DNA from: Mesaphorura yosii
Lineage: Eukaryota > Arthropoda > Collembola > Poduromorpha > Tullbergiidae
Length of the DNA stretch: 64,000 nt
Assembly: GCA_009869945.1 (NCBI GenBank)
Contig: WIXG01000350.1
Location: forward strand, 1 to 64,000
Direction: 5' to 3'
Positions 8,946-20,345 of the stretch are shown here, piece by piece. Numbering within the stretch: the first letter of the stretch is position 1; every line of letters begins with the position of its first letter. The position numbers and the translations under genes were made by a program. The notes below the pieces were generated by a model that did not search any database, was not told the DNA's origin, and worked only from the letters and a program-made list of their open reading frames with translations.

Positions 8946-11900
8946 TTACGTTGACAGCATTACTCCGTTCAGGCGTCCTGAACACAATGCTTGGTGGTGG
9001 AAATGGACGAATGTAGCCAGCAACAGGAAGAGGAAGCACGAGCGCCAGTACGACGCAGTAGTGCCTACGCCTAAGGTCACAGCTGTGGCGTGGTTCGTGA
9101 TAATCTTCTCATGGAGGAGAAACCCGGACCCCAGCATCACGTCAATGTACCGCCAGCGGATGTCGAATTGGGGCGGACGGAGCGTGACTCCAACCAACCT
9201 ACCCAAAAATTGATTGATTGATTAGTCGTGTCGTTCCTTAAAATGAACCACCAATCAACGAAAATGTGACTCACTTTAGGAATGCATGCTGAATGTGCTC
9301 CGGCAACTGAAACTCCTTTCGTCCGTCCTTCGGACAAAACGAGAAGAGCAAATCTTCCCGCGTCGGGTCCATCGCCAGGTTGTTGCCTGCCCAAAGCGTG
9401 AGGTTCCACGTCCGGCAGTCGTCTTCGTTCTCCTCCGATATAAAGTCGACTACAAGTTTGTACCGCGTCGGAATGGACACCGACCAGATGCATTGGAAGT
9501 AGGTGTAATGCAGATTCCCATTGTGTCGATTGTTGTATTGCATGCTAGGTCCAAGAACCTCCTTCCAACGCTTAGACGAACTGGGTGGAGTAATGGAGAA
9601 GTTGGAGCAGGTCAGTTTGGGTCTGAACTGGTAGCCGACGGAGTAGCTGAACTCCCGACCGCCTTTTGCGGAGTGGTACAGGAGCGTGAGCGGAATGTGG
9701 GACTCGAAGGCCAGTGGGAGAACGTCCTGCAGATAAATTAATTAATGTCTTAGGCTTGCATTTGAAGGTCCGGTCAAAATGAGCACACAGACTGCTAAAT
9801 ATCCTAAATTTACCTTAAAATACCCGCATAAGCAGGCTACAGGCGTAGAAATTCCTGACAGAAGCAGCATGTGGTCAATCTGGTCGAGTGATGTGTATTT
9901 AGCTTCGCATTGGCATCCGGAATTCCCACAAATGGTGCGGCAGTAGTTCATTGAATTTGGGAGCGCCATCGCCACGGAATCGTGGCCCGCTCCGTTGAGC
10001 GTGAGCGTCACGGTCTGGTTCAGGCTGGGCGTGAAGGTGTAGGCACAGACGAGGGGAAACGTGGACAGAACGAGGAGTGGGGAGTCGGGTGGACCGGCAA
10101 GCGTCCCGCTCGCCGAGCTCGTGACTCCGTAGTACACGACTTCGCAGCTGGACATTGGCTTCACGGTGCCCTCGACGGATTCGTCGTGGAATCGGAAGGC
10201 GCCTTCCAGGAATTCAGAGCCAAATACTTCGTCTTCGGGGAACAGGAGCGTCACGAGCGCCAGGCGGTTATGGGAGGATGTAAACATTTTTACTTCATGG
10301 CCGGTCGGACCGCAGAGTTGGCCCAGCAGTCGTTCGCTGCGATTGTCGCTGTCGGCCTGGTCAATTTCCATGTCGTAGACGAGAAGCGTCGTTGAGCAAT
10401 TTGAACCACTGCAAAAAATTCATTAACATAATTGCCTGATCCGTAGTCCGTCCAAGAATTCAAGTGGAAAATTTAATTCAACGCAGGCTGACATTTCAGC
10501 TCACCGAAATTTATAGCTGAACGATGCAAATTGCACGATGTCGACGGGCCGGCCTCGAAATTCAATCTGGCACTTGAAGGGCCCAGTCGGTGGTTTCTTG
10601 ACCAACTCATTGCCATTTCCGTTAATGTAGGTTCCAAATGCTCGCAGGCCAACGTTGGGTGGACGAAGTGTCAAGTCTTTGGGTATAAGCAGTCGAAAAA
10701 CGTGACCTCGCGTCAGTTCACCGTCGAAAATGTGTCCGCATGAGATCGGGTAGATTCCTTCCGTGCCCGGACCTAAAATACAATCGCAAGTAGTGTATTT
10801 ATATCAAAATAATTGTAAAATGCCCGCATGCATTCGCCTCAAGTCAAAGGACTGCAGGCCTCTGTACTGTCCCCAAGACGTTTATAGACTTCTCATGAGA
10901 GGAGGTTGTACTTTCCCAAACGCCATGCGTGCCTGCTAAGGTCAAGTGAAACAAGCGAATCGTTCTCACAAGCACAAAATCCAGACACATCAAATCGAAG
11001 TACGATAAAGCTAAGCCAATGGAAGCGTATGCCGCGTGTTTAATATGATTTTGACATTTATGACTTCTTGTAATAAAAAATTGGCTTTTGCTTTTGTACT
11101 AAATGGCTAGCCCCAGCGCATGAAAGACATTTTCTTACCATATCCAGTGTACTGGCTCCGAGTGGATGCGGGACCGGCGAGCCCCAGACCGTTTTGTCGT
11201 CTCGGTGCGGAAGTGGCTGGAACTGGAATTACAGGCACAGGCGCAAGGGTCGTCGTCGTTGTCGATTTCGTAGTGGTGGTGCTGACAGGGCTTCGACCAT
11301 TCGCCCTGCCTCCATTGGAACCTCCTCCATTTCTCTCTCTACCCCGAACCCCTGACCCTGAAGACGGACGCACGGGCATCGTGTCAACCGTTGTAGTTAC
11401 ATTATTCAGCTTCAGCGTTGGAGACGCGGATCGACCATTGACGACGGATGTCGGCACTCGAGCAATCGTCTTTGTCGGTGGCGACTCAGGAATGGGCACC
11501 CAAACACCCACACTGGGGGGCTTTTCTTCGGGGACTGCTTCCACCTCCAGAAATTGCACCTTCGCCCTGAACCCATTGTGCACGTACGGTGAGATGGCGG
11601 AACCCGACCGGTACTCGAGCACGGCGTGCGCAGCATCGATGTCGACGACGGAGTCAGTCTCTTCGCAGAGAAGTTTCCAGGGCGGCACGTTGAGTAGAGT
11701 GGAAGGATGTCCCGCATAGGAATAGGAACTGACGCCTGACCCCGCCGCTGCTGCTGCGATGGAGCTGTTCAGCTTCCAGATGGCCAGATGGTGGCTGGTG
11801 CATTTGTTACGCGAGGGTAAGAAATTGAGAGTCTGAAACGTGATCCGGATTTTGGGTCGTGTGTTGCCGTTGCTGTTGACGGAGCTCGTAGTCGTGTTCG

Positions 11901-14900
11901 CAGCATTCAGGTGGTATCGGCATCGTCGAAATGGTGGAACGAGGCCCGGATAGCCGGGCGACGTTAGAATGCAGTTGTGTGAGTCGGACCAGCAATTGTC
12001 GTAGCTCCAGTCGCAACCTGCGAGCAAAGCACAAGCGGCACAAAATTAGTTCGCGTCTCGTCTCGGGTTTAACGGCCCCAGGCAAGGCAATATTCACATT
12101 CACAATATGCAAATACAGGATTCAGGAAATGTAATAAAATATCGCAATCGTGTGCCTTGCAAGAAGTAAGAAGATTTAAGATTTTTACGGCTTCCTTCCA
12201 CTTTTCATGGAAGAAAAAGTGGACCGCGCTTCAGATGCGCTGCACGCTCGCTGTCGCATGCATCACGTTGAAGGAACGGACGATAACGTTTAATGACAAT
12301 GAGCTTCGTCTTTGTGAGATGGTTGATGGCTGATAGTTGATGATGAATTCTGACAAAGTAGCATGTCCCTGTTCTCTAGCTGGCTCGGCTTGATGCGATG
12401 GCTGATGGCCTGGACTTTACTCGAGCCGAGTCGATAAAAAGTTTGGAAAGGAAATATGAGAGTATAAAAAGAAAGGGTGGAAGTGGAAGAAGAGATCATC
12501 ATCCAGAAGCCAGGAAAATGTGATCTCTGCTCTCAGATATGTCACTTGCTTACAAATTACTTTTTGTTGATGCCCAGGGCCTAAACTTAGCACTACGAAA
12601 TACGAAGCGAGTCAAGTCAAGCGAAGTAACGAACCTGCGTGCGCCTTCTGTCGTCCACCTTTGCTTGGGTCTCCAACAACTGGATCGTCAGCGGACGGGA
12701 AACTGGCGTAGCCCAGCAGCTGCGAGGAGCGGGGGCCCTTTCCTTCGATCCTGCATTGCAGCCAAATAAAGATAAACCATACGGCGCAATTATTAATTAT
12801 ATTGTAGACAGGAAGGAAATTAATTAACTAGCAAGGTAACGAACCGTAAATACAGCGTCGCGATGCCCTGATCGGCAAAGGTGACGATTGGAGGTGAGAA
12901 CCGTGAATTTTCGCCACAAAGTTCGATGGCTTGTGAGGAAGGAAGAATTATGTCACCGGCGGAAAATTGGACGAAGCCCCGAGTGCATCTGGAAGTTGGA
13001 AAGGAGAAAGAGACAAGGCAATCAGTCATGGAATGTAATTACCGTCACGAGCACAACAGAATGTCAGAGTTCAAGTGTCAGTCTCACAAATCCGTCCAAG
13101 TCAACTCAAGCGAAGTCAGGCGTGCACGTGCACTTGCTCCTGTGTCGCGTCAAATAGGAATTCCAATTCTTATTCTGGAGCCTGTCTCCAGTTTTGTACT
13201 TGTCACTTTACTTCGTTGGCTGAAACTCAGGTGCAGTTTGTCTTCTTAAACACACACGGTACTGGAAATACTGGAAAAGAGCTTTTCACTGTTCCAGCTC
13301 CGAATTTTAAAGCACTATGTCTAAGTTCATTACTTTACTTTCCTTTGCAGTGACACTTTCTTAAATCTGGAGTTCGTGCCAGGAAAACTGAGTGTGAGGC
13401 TCACTGGGCTTGGCCGACGTGGAGCTGGGACACTTTGCACTGCTCTTAATCTTAATTACCGCTGTCCGTGTCCGTGTCCCTTAGCCTGATATAATATACT
13501 GCTAAACTACTTGGAAACGAAATAAATTCAATTCAGAACTGCCGCCATGCATTTTGCACGACGCCTACGCGCCTTCGCGGCCCGCATGCACGCCGAGCCA
13601 TAATCGCAATCGTAGATTTAATAGTAAAAGTTTGGGTACTTGAGAATTGAGTTTGGGCTCTTGACGACCGACCGGCCGACCAACTTTGGACATAAATACG
13701 GTTTAGGGCGCGGTAATAACTTCATCGTATTGGTGCGACAAATTCCGGGCCCGTGCACGCCTAAGAAGCCTAAGAACGAATGCTGAAGGAAATTAGCAAG
13801 GCTAATTTTCCGTTTTTGCCGTTTCCTGTCTGCACACTTGCACACTGTAGATATGATGATTCGGCTATTCCGCAGTTCGAAATACGACGACGATGTCGAG
13901 TGAGTGTTTATGATTGCCAATTTGCTAAGTCAATTATTCAGCTCAAATCGCTGTTGCTGCTGTCTGTATTCAATTAAGCGACTCATTTCCTGCTGTCAAG
14001 CACCGACATTCATCGAATTTAAGCTGCAAAGGCAAAGTGCATGTGTTCTATTTTATGCCGATCCCGGTGCGGTGTCGCAATTCTCACAGTCAGGCAGTCA
14101 AATCCCAAGTGAAAGCGAAAGTAGAAGCCCAAAGCCCATACTGTACTCAAAGTACGACGACGATGACAATGCGAACTTTCTCCGTGCCGTGAGTCCGCGT
14201 CCGCTCGCACAAAACTCGCACCTGCACCCTGGCACTCTTTTTTATCGTGCTGAGTCGACAAGAGATATAAAACAGGTATATTATCAGTGTTCGACCATGG
14301 TATATACCACTGTGATATCACAGTGGTAAATACCGGTAAATAACGTTCTGGGAAATTGCCCGCAAGGTGTGAAATTTTGAAATACTGCGAAATACTTCCT
14401 AAAATTGGAGAAAAGTGGCATTCTCCAGAAGAAAACTTCGAAAACTGGAGAAAATTGCCCTATTCCCTTGTAAGTACCGTTAATTTTTCATAATATTTAT
14501 TAATTATTGTTAAAACTAACAGCCTGTTTGAACGAAATAAAGCTAGCTTTTACCCATTTTTAAGGCATATATGGGCATTCCCTAGTATTTCACATATCAC
14601 AGTATTATGCGGTATTTATCAGTATTTCCCACTGTGATGGGAAATATTTTTAAAAAGTGTGCTTTGTCGAGCACTGTACATTATGAGAGAAAATCCCATT
14701 ATTTTGTAGGTCGTAAATTCTGTCGTACAAAACACGCCACGGGAGAGTAAACGTGGACTTCGTCGTCACGCCGCGCTCGCGCTGAGTCACGGCACCGAGC
14801 CTTCGCCATTCGCCGGGCTCGAGACCGCTGTAAATTATTAAGTTGGTTGTCACCTTCGGCTTCGGCATACCATACCGTGCCGTAATCGCAATAATGTCAG

Positions 14901-17900
14901 GTCAAGTCTTGGCCGTGTAATAATTGTCAAATAATCGCGCGTCACGCGTGTCCGACTTACTTTTGCGTTGTATTGTCGTACGACCCAACGGAGATCAGCC
15001 TGTGAATCTGAATTTCGATGCGTTGGCCTGGAACAGACTCAATTCGCCACCAGCACGACGTCGGACCCTGCAGCGCCGGAGACTTAAGCTGGACCCACGA
15101 GAGCCCGGACTGGGATGCAATCTTCCAGGAGGAGATGGTCACGTTGCAAACTGCGTAGAGAACAGAAAGTGAGATAAGAGAATTAGTGTCAGTGAGGCCA
15201 ACGTGTGGCTTGGCGGTTACGCCGTGCAGTGCAGCGTAGCGTGGCAGCGCCAGCGGGAGATTATTAAACACGAATTTCATTTTATGTGCACTAAAACAAA
15301 ACCCCAAAGCCAAGAGCATGTGAGTTTATGGCTGCGTGGCGCGTGGTTCGTGGCATGTGGGCCATAATTTTTAATGTCTCGTTCATATTTAAAGGCTTTT
15401 GCATGAAGAAGTTGAAGTTATTCACCAAATCTTAAAGTTCCAGCCTCGATTTGCATCTTACATGCATTCCGAGACCAATGCCAAAGCCCGTGTCTCGTCG
15501 AAGAACAGTGACAAAAGCTTAAGAAAGCTTAGAGCCTAATCGAAATGGTGATTCGGTCACAAAAACTCGGATCAAGTGCGATGAATTTAAGACGAGGGAT
15601 TTAGAAACTTTCTTCAAACGCCGCGCCATGCTGTGCAGAAAAAGAATACGAGATACGATTCCGATCCCGTCTTTCGCCGGACTAAAAAGGAAATTGCAAC
15701 AAAAGCGAGTCTAATTCATCGCCATAACTCAACCACAGCCAGTGCCCGGTTTCATTTCCACGGTGCATTGCAGGGCAGTGCAGGAGAAAGAAGAATGGAG
15801 CGGAGAGTTCACTAATAGGAAATAAATTCACAAAGTTTCCAGGACCAGGAACAATTGTACAAAGTACAATTCTTGGCTAAACTCTTGCGCGACCGATCTT
15901 TGTGGAAATCTTGAAAACGCCCATTCAAGAAAAGATTTCCATCAATTCAGGCCGGGCAGGCGAGCACGCAAGCACGGGCGCGGGATCGATTTCAGGGCTT
16001 CCGATCGTCCGTCGTTTTGCACTGCCGCTCGCCTTGCCATATTGCCCGTTTCCCGAGCCAGGCCAGCCAAGACAACGAAGGCTGAAACTGAAATATGATG
16101 ATTGTAGTGTGATGGCGATGTGCGATTTCTGTAAAGACACTTTAAAAGTGCTGCTCAACAATTCCTACTTTGGCGCTCTTCGTTCTCCATTAAAACCATC
16201 TGCCGCTCCGTGCTGTGTTAATGCACTGGGCAGAACGGGCTCCTACCTCCAACAATGGCACCTTCTTCATTTTTCATGTGATAGATTCTTCTTATTTATT
16301 TCTTTGCGAGGATCCTCTTTCAACCGTGAACACAATATTTCTATTTCCGTGCCTGCCTCTCGAATAAAAGCCAAAGTCAAGCCGGTGCTGTCGTGAATTC
16401 GCTGCCTGCGAGGCAATAGCAATGGCAAAGAGAGCGAAAGTTGAAATCCATTAATCTGATTTATATTTTTCCCGGTACGCTTCACTGAACGCTCCGTTCT
16501 GTACTGAAATTCGGCACTCAGTACAAAACACAATACGCGTACGCACTCAACTGAGCCCAGCTTTCAGGTATTCTGCTGCGTTTTCTTGCGTTGCTGCTGT
16601 CTTTGCGTATGCGTGTGCAAGACGCACAATGCTCAAGACGAATGGAACCTTTCAATCTTGGATCAGGGAATTTGCACCTGAGAGCAAGAATCCTACAAAG
16701 ACAAGACAGCGAGTATGCGAAATTCGAATGCGAGTACGGGTACGGGTACGGGTGCAAGTTTTTCGACATTTGGGGACCAAAATACTACTTCAAATTCGTA
16801 GTGGGAAGCGTCTTGAAATGTTTTTACATCTGGGCCGCGGTTGCGTTTGCATTTTGCGTGCACGCTTGGCTGAATTGTTGAATTCAGGCTCACATTTATT
16901 TACTTCAGGCGCTCGCGCCCGAGCAGGCCGGTCGGTTTTCCGGATTCTATTCCCTAAGCCCTTGATCTAGGCAGGCTTCGGCTCGGGCCGGCCCGGTTTT
17001 TGACTGCGGTTCGCTTACGCTTCGGGTAAATATTTGACGCGCGTCGTGCGTCGAGTGTAACAATAGAAAATAATTTTGCAACCTCAAAACTCGAGCTGGG
17101 CGCGACTCAGTGAGTGATTCAATAACGCTGGAAAACATTTATGATGATGGCCGAGCAGGCGGGCGGGAGGCAGCTCTTCATTTCTGGGCTGTGGGGTTTG
17201 GGCTCAGGAGGGAGAAACTCTCTCGAAAATCCATTATTCTCAGCTGCGGCCAACAATAACAAGCAAAGTGCTGTGCTGGCTCACATTTCAATGTAGTAGT
17301 GCAGTGTGCCGTTCCTGAAAACCAGGTTTGTATTGATTCATTGCTTTCACTCCGCAGCCTTGCTCGTAGCCGTAGCTCGTATTTTCGTACTCTTGTATTT
17401 TTACAACCAGGAAAAGTTCAGGAAACAATTTGAAAGGCTTCGGTTTCGGGCAACAGCCACAGCCAACAATATTTGACTTATCGCTCCGCATGGCAGGGCA
17501 AGGCAAAGCAATCGCAATCGCATGCGACCAACCGCAAAAGTTCAATCAACTTGACTCATAACCTGTCACAAGTCGAGGTGAGTCTCGAGTCAAGTCAAGA
17601 ATTGATAAGAATAAGAATTTAATTCGTACATGCAAAATTCTTGTACACGAATTCTTGTATGCGTGCGTGGGCAAATAAGGAAACTTTTTCCATTCACAAA
17701 CTTTGCGTGTCTTTGTATCGAAAATCCCGTCAGCAAACTTTCTTCTGCGTCGAGTAAACTTTATTCATTTTTTCTTGTTTTACAGCACGAAATGCCAAAT
17801 GCGGCCGGAATTTGCATTTACATTGACGGTCGACGAGAGAGCACGAATGTCAATGCGAAAAAGTTCGAGTTTGCTTTTGTTATTAAAATCCTCATCGAAA

Positions 17901-20345
17901 TCGAGTCAAATAGCAAACGCAAAATACAAACGACAAATCATTACGGGAGGATGCGGCGCGCATTTTCTTTATCTCCAATCAAGATCTCGGATCTTTTGCT
18001 GATGTCATCTTTTCACGACGTCGCTTTATTCGAGCTCACGCCTTCGACTGTCATTGTTGTCATAAAGTCTTTGACATCGCGCCTGCTTTTGTGCATCGAT
18101 TCATCACTTTCTCGGCTCCTTCTCAAGCCGTACGCGTACTTGTGGCTTTTTTGGCTTTTGCTTTGCGCTGAGCTTCAAACCGCGCCGTGAGCCGTGTCTG
18201 TCTGGCACTTTATTTGATTGAGTCGGAAAGTTATTTTGCAATGTCATCAAACGAAGCCGACAGACGAGGAAAGAAGAAGTTTACTCCGCTTTGCTTTGCT
18301 TTGCTATTGAACATAACAAATTGCATTATAAATCTGCTGATCGTGTAATCCAATTGTAAATTCACCGTTCACGTAAATCTGCGCGTTGCGCGAGTTGCGC
18401 CTGGCGTGGCTTGAATACAAATTGCACGCATATGTTCAGAAATTTCGTACTTGGCTTGGGCGTCTTTTATTTACTTTCCCATTTCCCACTCAAGCTTTAT
18501 AGTATACAACTCCCACTTTCTCATGTACGGGTTTGTGGTGGGTGAAAACAATTCTTATTACCATTACCGTTAACCAAGCTCGCGCTGGCTTTGCCTGGAA
18601 GAACGAAGAACTGCTACCAAGTCACTTTCACTTGGAAGAGGGCAATGGCAATATCAATGATGGTCATTACTTTACACCACGCGAGAGCAATTGTGAATGC
18701 TGCGCTTACGCATTTTTCATGGCCACGCCAGACAAGGCAAAGCTAAAGCAAGTGCTCGGGCGCTTCATCGTCAATAACTTCATCTTCACCTTCATATATC
18801 TTTCACTTACATCGCTGGCACGCATCCTGGAGTCCGCACTGGGCGCATTTGTTGTAGTGAAACGTGCACAGGCAGCCGCCTGGCTGGACGCAGCACGCAC
18901 ACGCAGTCGATGACGGGTCGTCAGGACACGGGCAGCCTCGCTCCTTCAGCGTCCAGAGGTCGACTTGATCTGCAAGTGTAAAAGAGAACTCAGATTTAGA
19001 TCCAGATTCAGAAGAGAGTTCAGTTTCATGAATTCATTCTTCGCCGGAATTAAGCTAGAGATCATTTCCCTTTGCCTTGACGCAGCCTGCAGCTGGAGTG
19101 GGACACACTAAGCAGCGAATGACGTCAGCAGAACTCATTGAGCTCCTGGAGTACGATATGCCTTGACTTTTAGGCATGACACGACGGTTCACGGCACGGT
19201 TGACACACATTCAAGAGTTTCTGCTTGCTTGCTGTCTTTGTCTTCTTCCATACGTGGTTTCACTTTCAGCCGGAGCCAAGATTCTGCCTGCCTGTACCGT
19301 TTTGTTGATCTTCCTGCTTATTGCTTATGCTTTTGTGGGGCTTTAATTTGGAACTTGGATTCCAGCTGCTGCTGCACTGGAATCAGGACAAACGCATTCG
19401 ACATTCTACAGTCATGAAAGTAAAGGAAAGCTAAACTAATCTCTTTGAGCCATGCAATGATACAACTTAAACTTCAAGCCAAACTCGTGCTGTGTCGTTG
19501 CTTTCCTGTGCTGCTGTTATTATTAAATCTTCCTATTATAAATTAATCTCCAGAAAACAGAAACAACAACTGGAGAACACCAAACAGCAACAAACTGGGA
19601 GAAATTAATTTAGTTTGCATAATTCAACGCTTGGCAAGGCTCGACTTGGCATGGCATGGCTCAAAACTAATTCCAGCGAAGCTCAAAGCGCAAAACTTGA
19701 ATTTGAATCTTGTTTCGTGCTCGCTTTGCTTTGATGTGTTGTCATCGACTTTGCTTTAGCTGTTTAGCATTTAGCTCGATGACTCAGTCAGACTTGACAG
19801 CTCAGTTCTTTCAGTCCGCGTCAGTGCCAAATCAGTAATTGTCCTAATCCTAATCATCTATTCACTACTGTACTGATCAGTGCTTCTCCCTTCTGGTTTC
19901 AGATGAAAGGAGTCTAATTTATCGACATCTACGACGGGTTCACTCGGTTCACAGACGAACGGACGTGAATTTATTGTCATCACCCTTCGCCCTAACTCCA
20001 GCTCCAGCTCCAGCTCGGCTCCAAGTAAAGTAAGTCAAATGCAATCGAAATCGCACTGGTACGGTAGAGAATTAATTCGTGTGTCAACGTCAACTTACTC
20101 GAGGTGTCAACATAAATTGGGGTCCACGGAACCTGAGCCTGAGTGAGGGTGACAAGGCCAAGGCAGGAGCAGGCGACGAGGAGGACGAGAAGCAGGAGAG
20201 GTAGAAAATTCAGTCTGGTTCCAGATACAGCAGGAAGAAAAGCTCGAGTGCGAGTCGTCTTCGCCGATTTCGGCGTCATTCTCATTCTAGTTCCCTCAGG
20301 TTTAGTCGAAGTGTTCTCCGCCTTCTTGGGATTCCAGGAAGCCAT
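8946..20345 (-). CDS. CUB-domain membrane-tethered protein, copy A
   Basis: Ten coding exons: 20345-20099, 18969-18811, 15150-14961, 12988-12845, 12750-12635, 12017-11139, 10772-10505, 10408-9814, 9726-9275, 9198-8946. Phases close to 1100 aa. In order: a basic leader with signal peptide (LNFLPLLLLVLLVACSCLG), the motif PWTPIYVDTS, a 53-residue module with 10 cysteines (GCPCP, CACC, GGCLC, CAQC), CUB-like domain 1 (VCNVTISSW ... ENSRFSPP), CUB 2 (CDWSYDNCW ... SPGYPG), a long Ser/Thr/Pro/Gly linker, CUB-like 3 (CGHIFDGE ... CQIEFRGRP), a Cys-containing region (CGYFKDVLPLAFESH), a fourth CUB-like region and a hydrophobic tail (CFLFLLLATFVHF). CUB domains bind proteins outside the cell. The tail suggests membrane or lipid anchoring. 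It is paralogous to the gene at 38714-50149, in opposite orientation. ATGs at residues 21 and 23 are alternative starts. The molecular function is unknown to me. Confidence 0.85.
12989..14960 (-). other. Intron 3 of CUB copy A
   Basis: A 1972-bp intron. Apart from the MITE-like element at 14307-14638 I see no exon-like or conserved structure in it. Confidence 0.7.
14307..14638. mobile_element. MITE-like non-autonomous DNA element
   Basis: The left end reads ATCACAGTGGTAAATACC (from 14317). The right end, read on the other strand, gives ATCACAGTGGGAAATACT (14638 down to 14621), so the ends form imperfect terminal inverted repeats of about 26-28 bp. The interior is AT-rich with no coding potential. 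The left boundary lies inside a perfect 20-bp palindrome, CCACTGTGATATCACAGTGG (14307-14326), so the exact edge and any target-site duplication are unclear. Size and structure fit a MITE. I cannot assign the superfamily. Confidence 0.5.
15151..18810 (-). other. Intron 2 of CUB copy A
   Basis: A 3660-bp intron, the largest in the pair. Several open frames of 60-186 codons occur in it on both strands (for example 15902-16396 and 17630-18190, plus), but none shows a domain or a splice partner. I see no gene. Confidence 0.6.

Noticed and set aside
8806-9213. 135-codon plus-strand frame
   Set aside because: It lies opposite the last exon of CUB copy A, which has a clear paralogous counterpart at 49945-50149.
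16380-17140. Possible tRNA or structured RNA in CUB copy A intron 2
   Set aside because: No cloverleaf arms or A/B-box pairs could be assembled by eye. A dedicated tRNA and RNA-family scan of the whole window would be decisive.
17630-18190. 186-codon plus-strand frame inside intron 2 of CUB copy A
   Set aside because: It is antisense to a well supported intron, contains no domain and has no conserved partner in copy B.
18533-18913. 126-codon plus-strand frame
   Set aside because: It is a shadow of exon 2 of CUB copy A (18969-18811, minus), whose 10-Cys module matches copy B.
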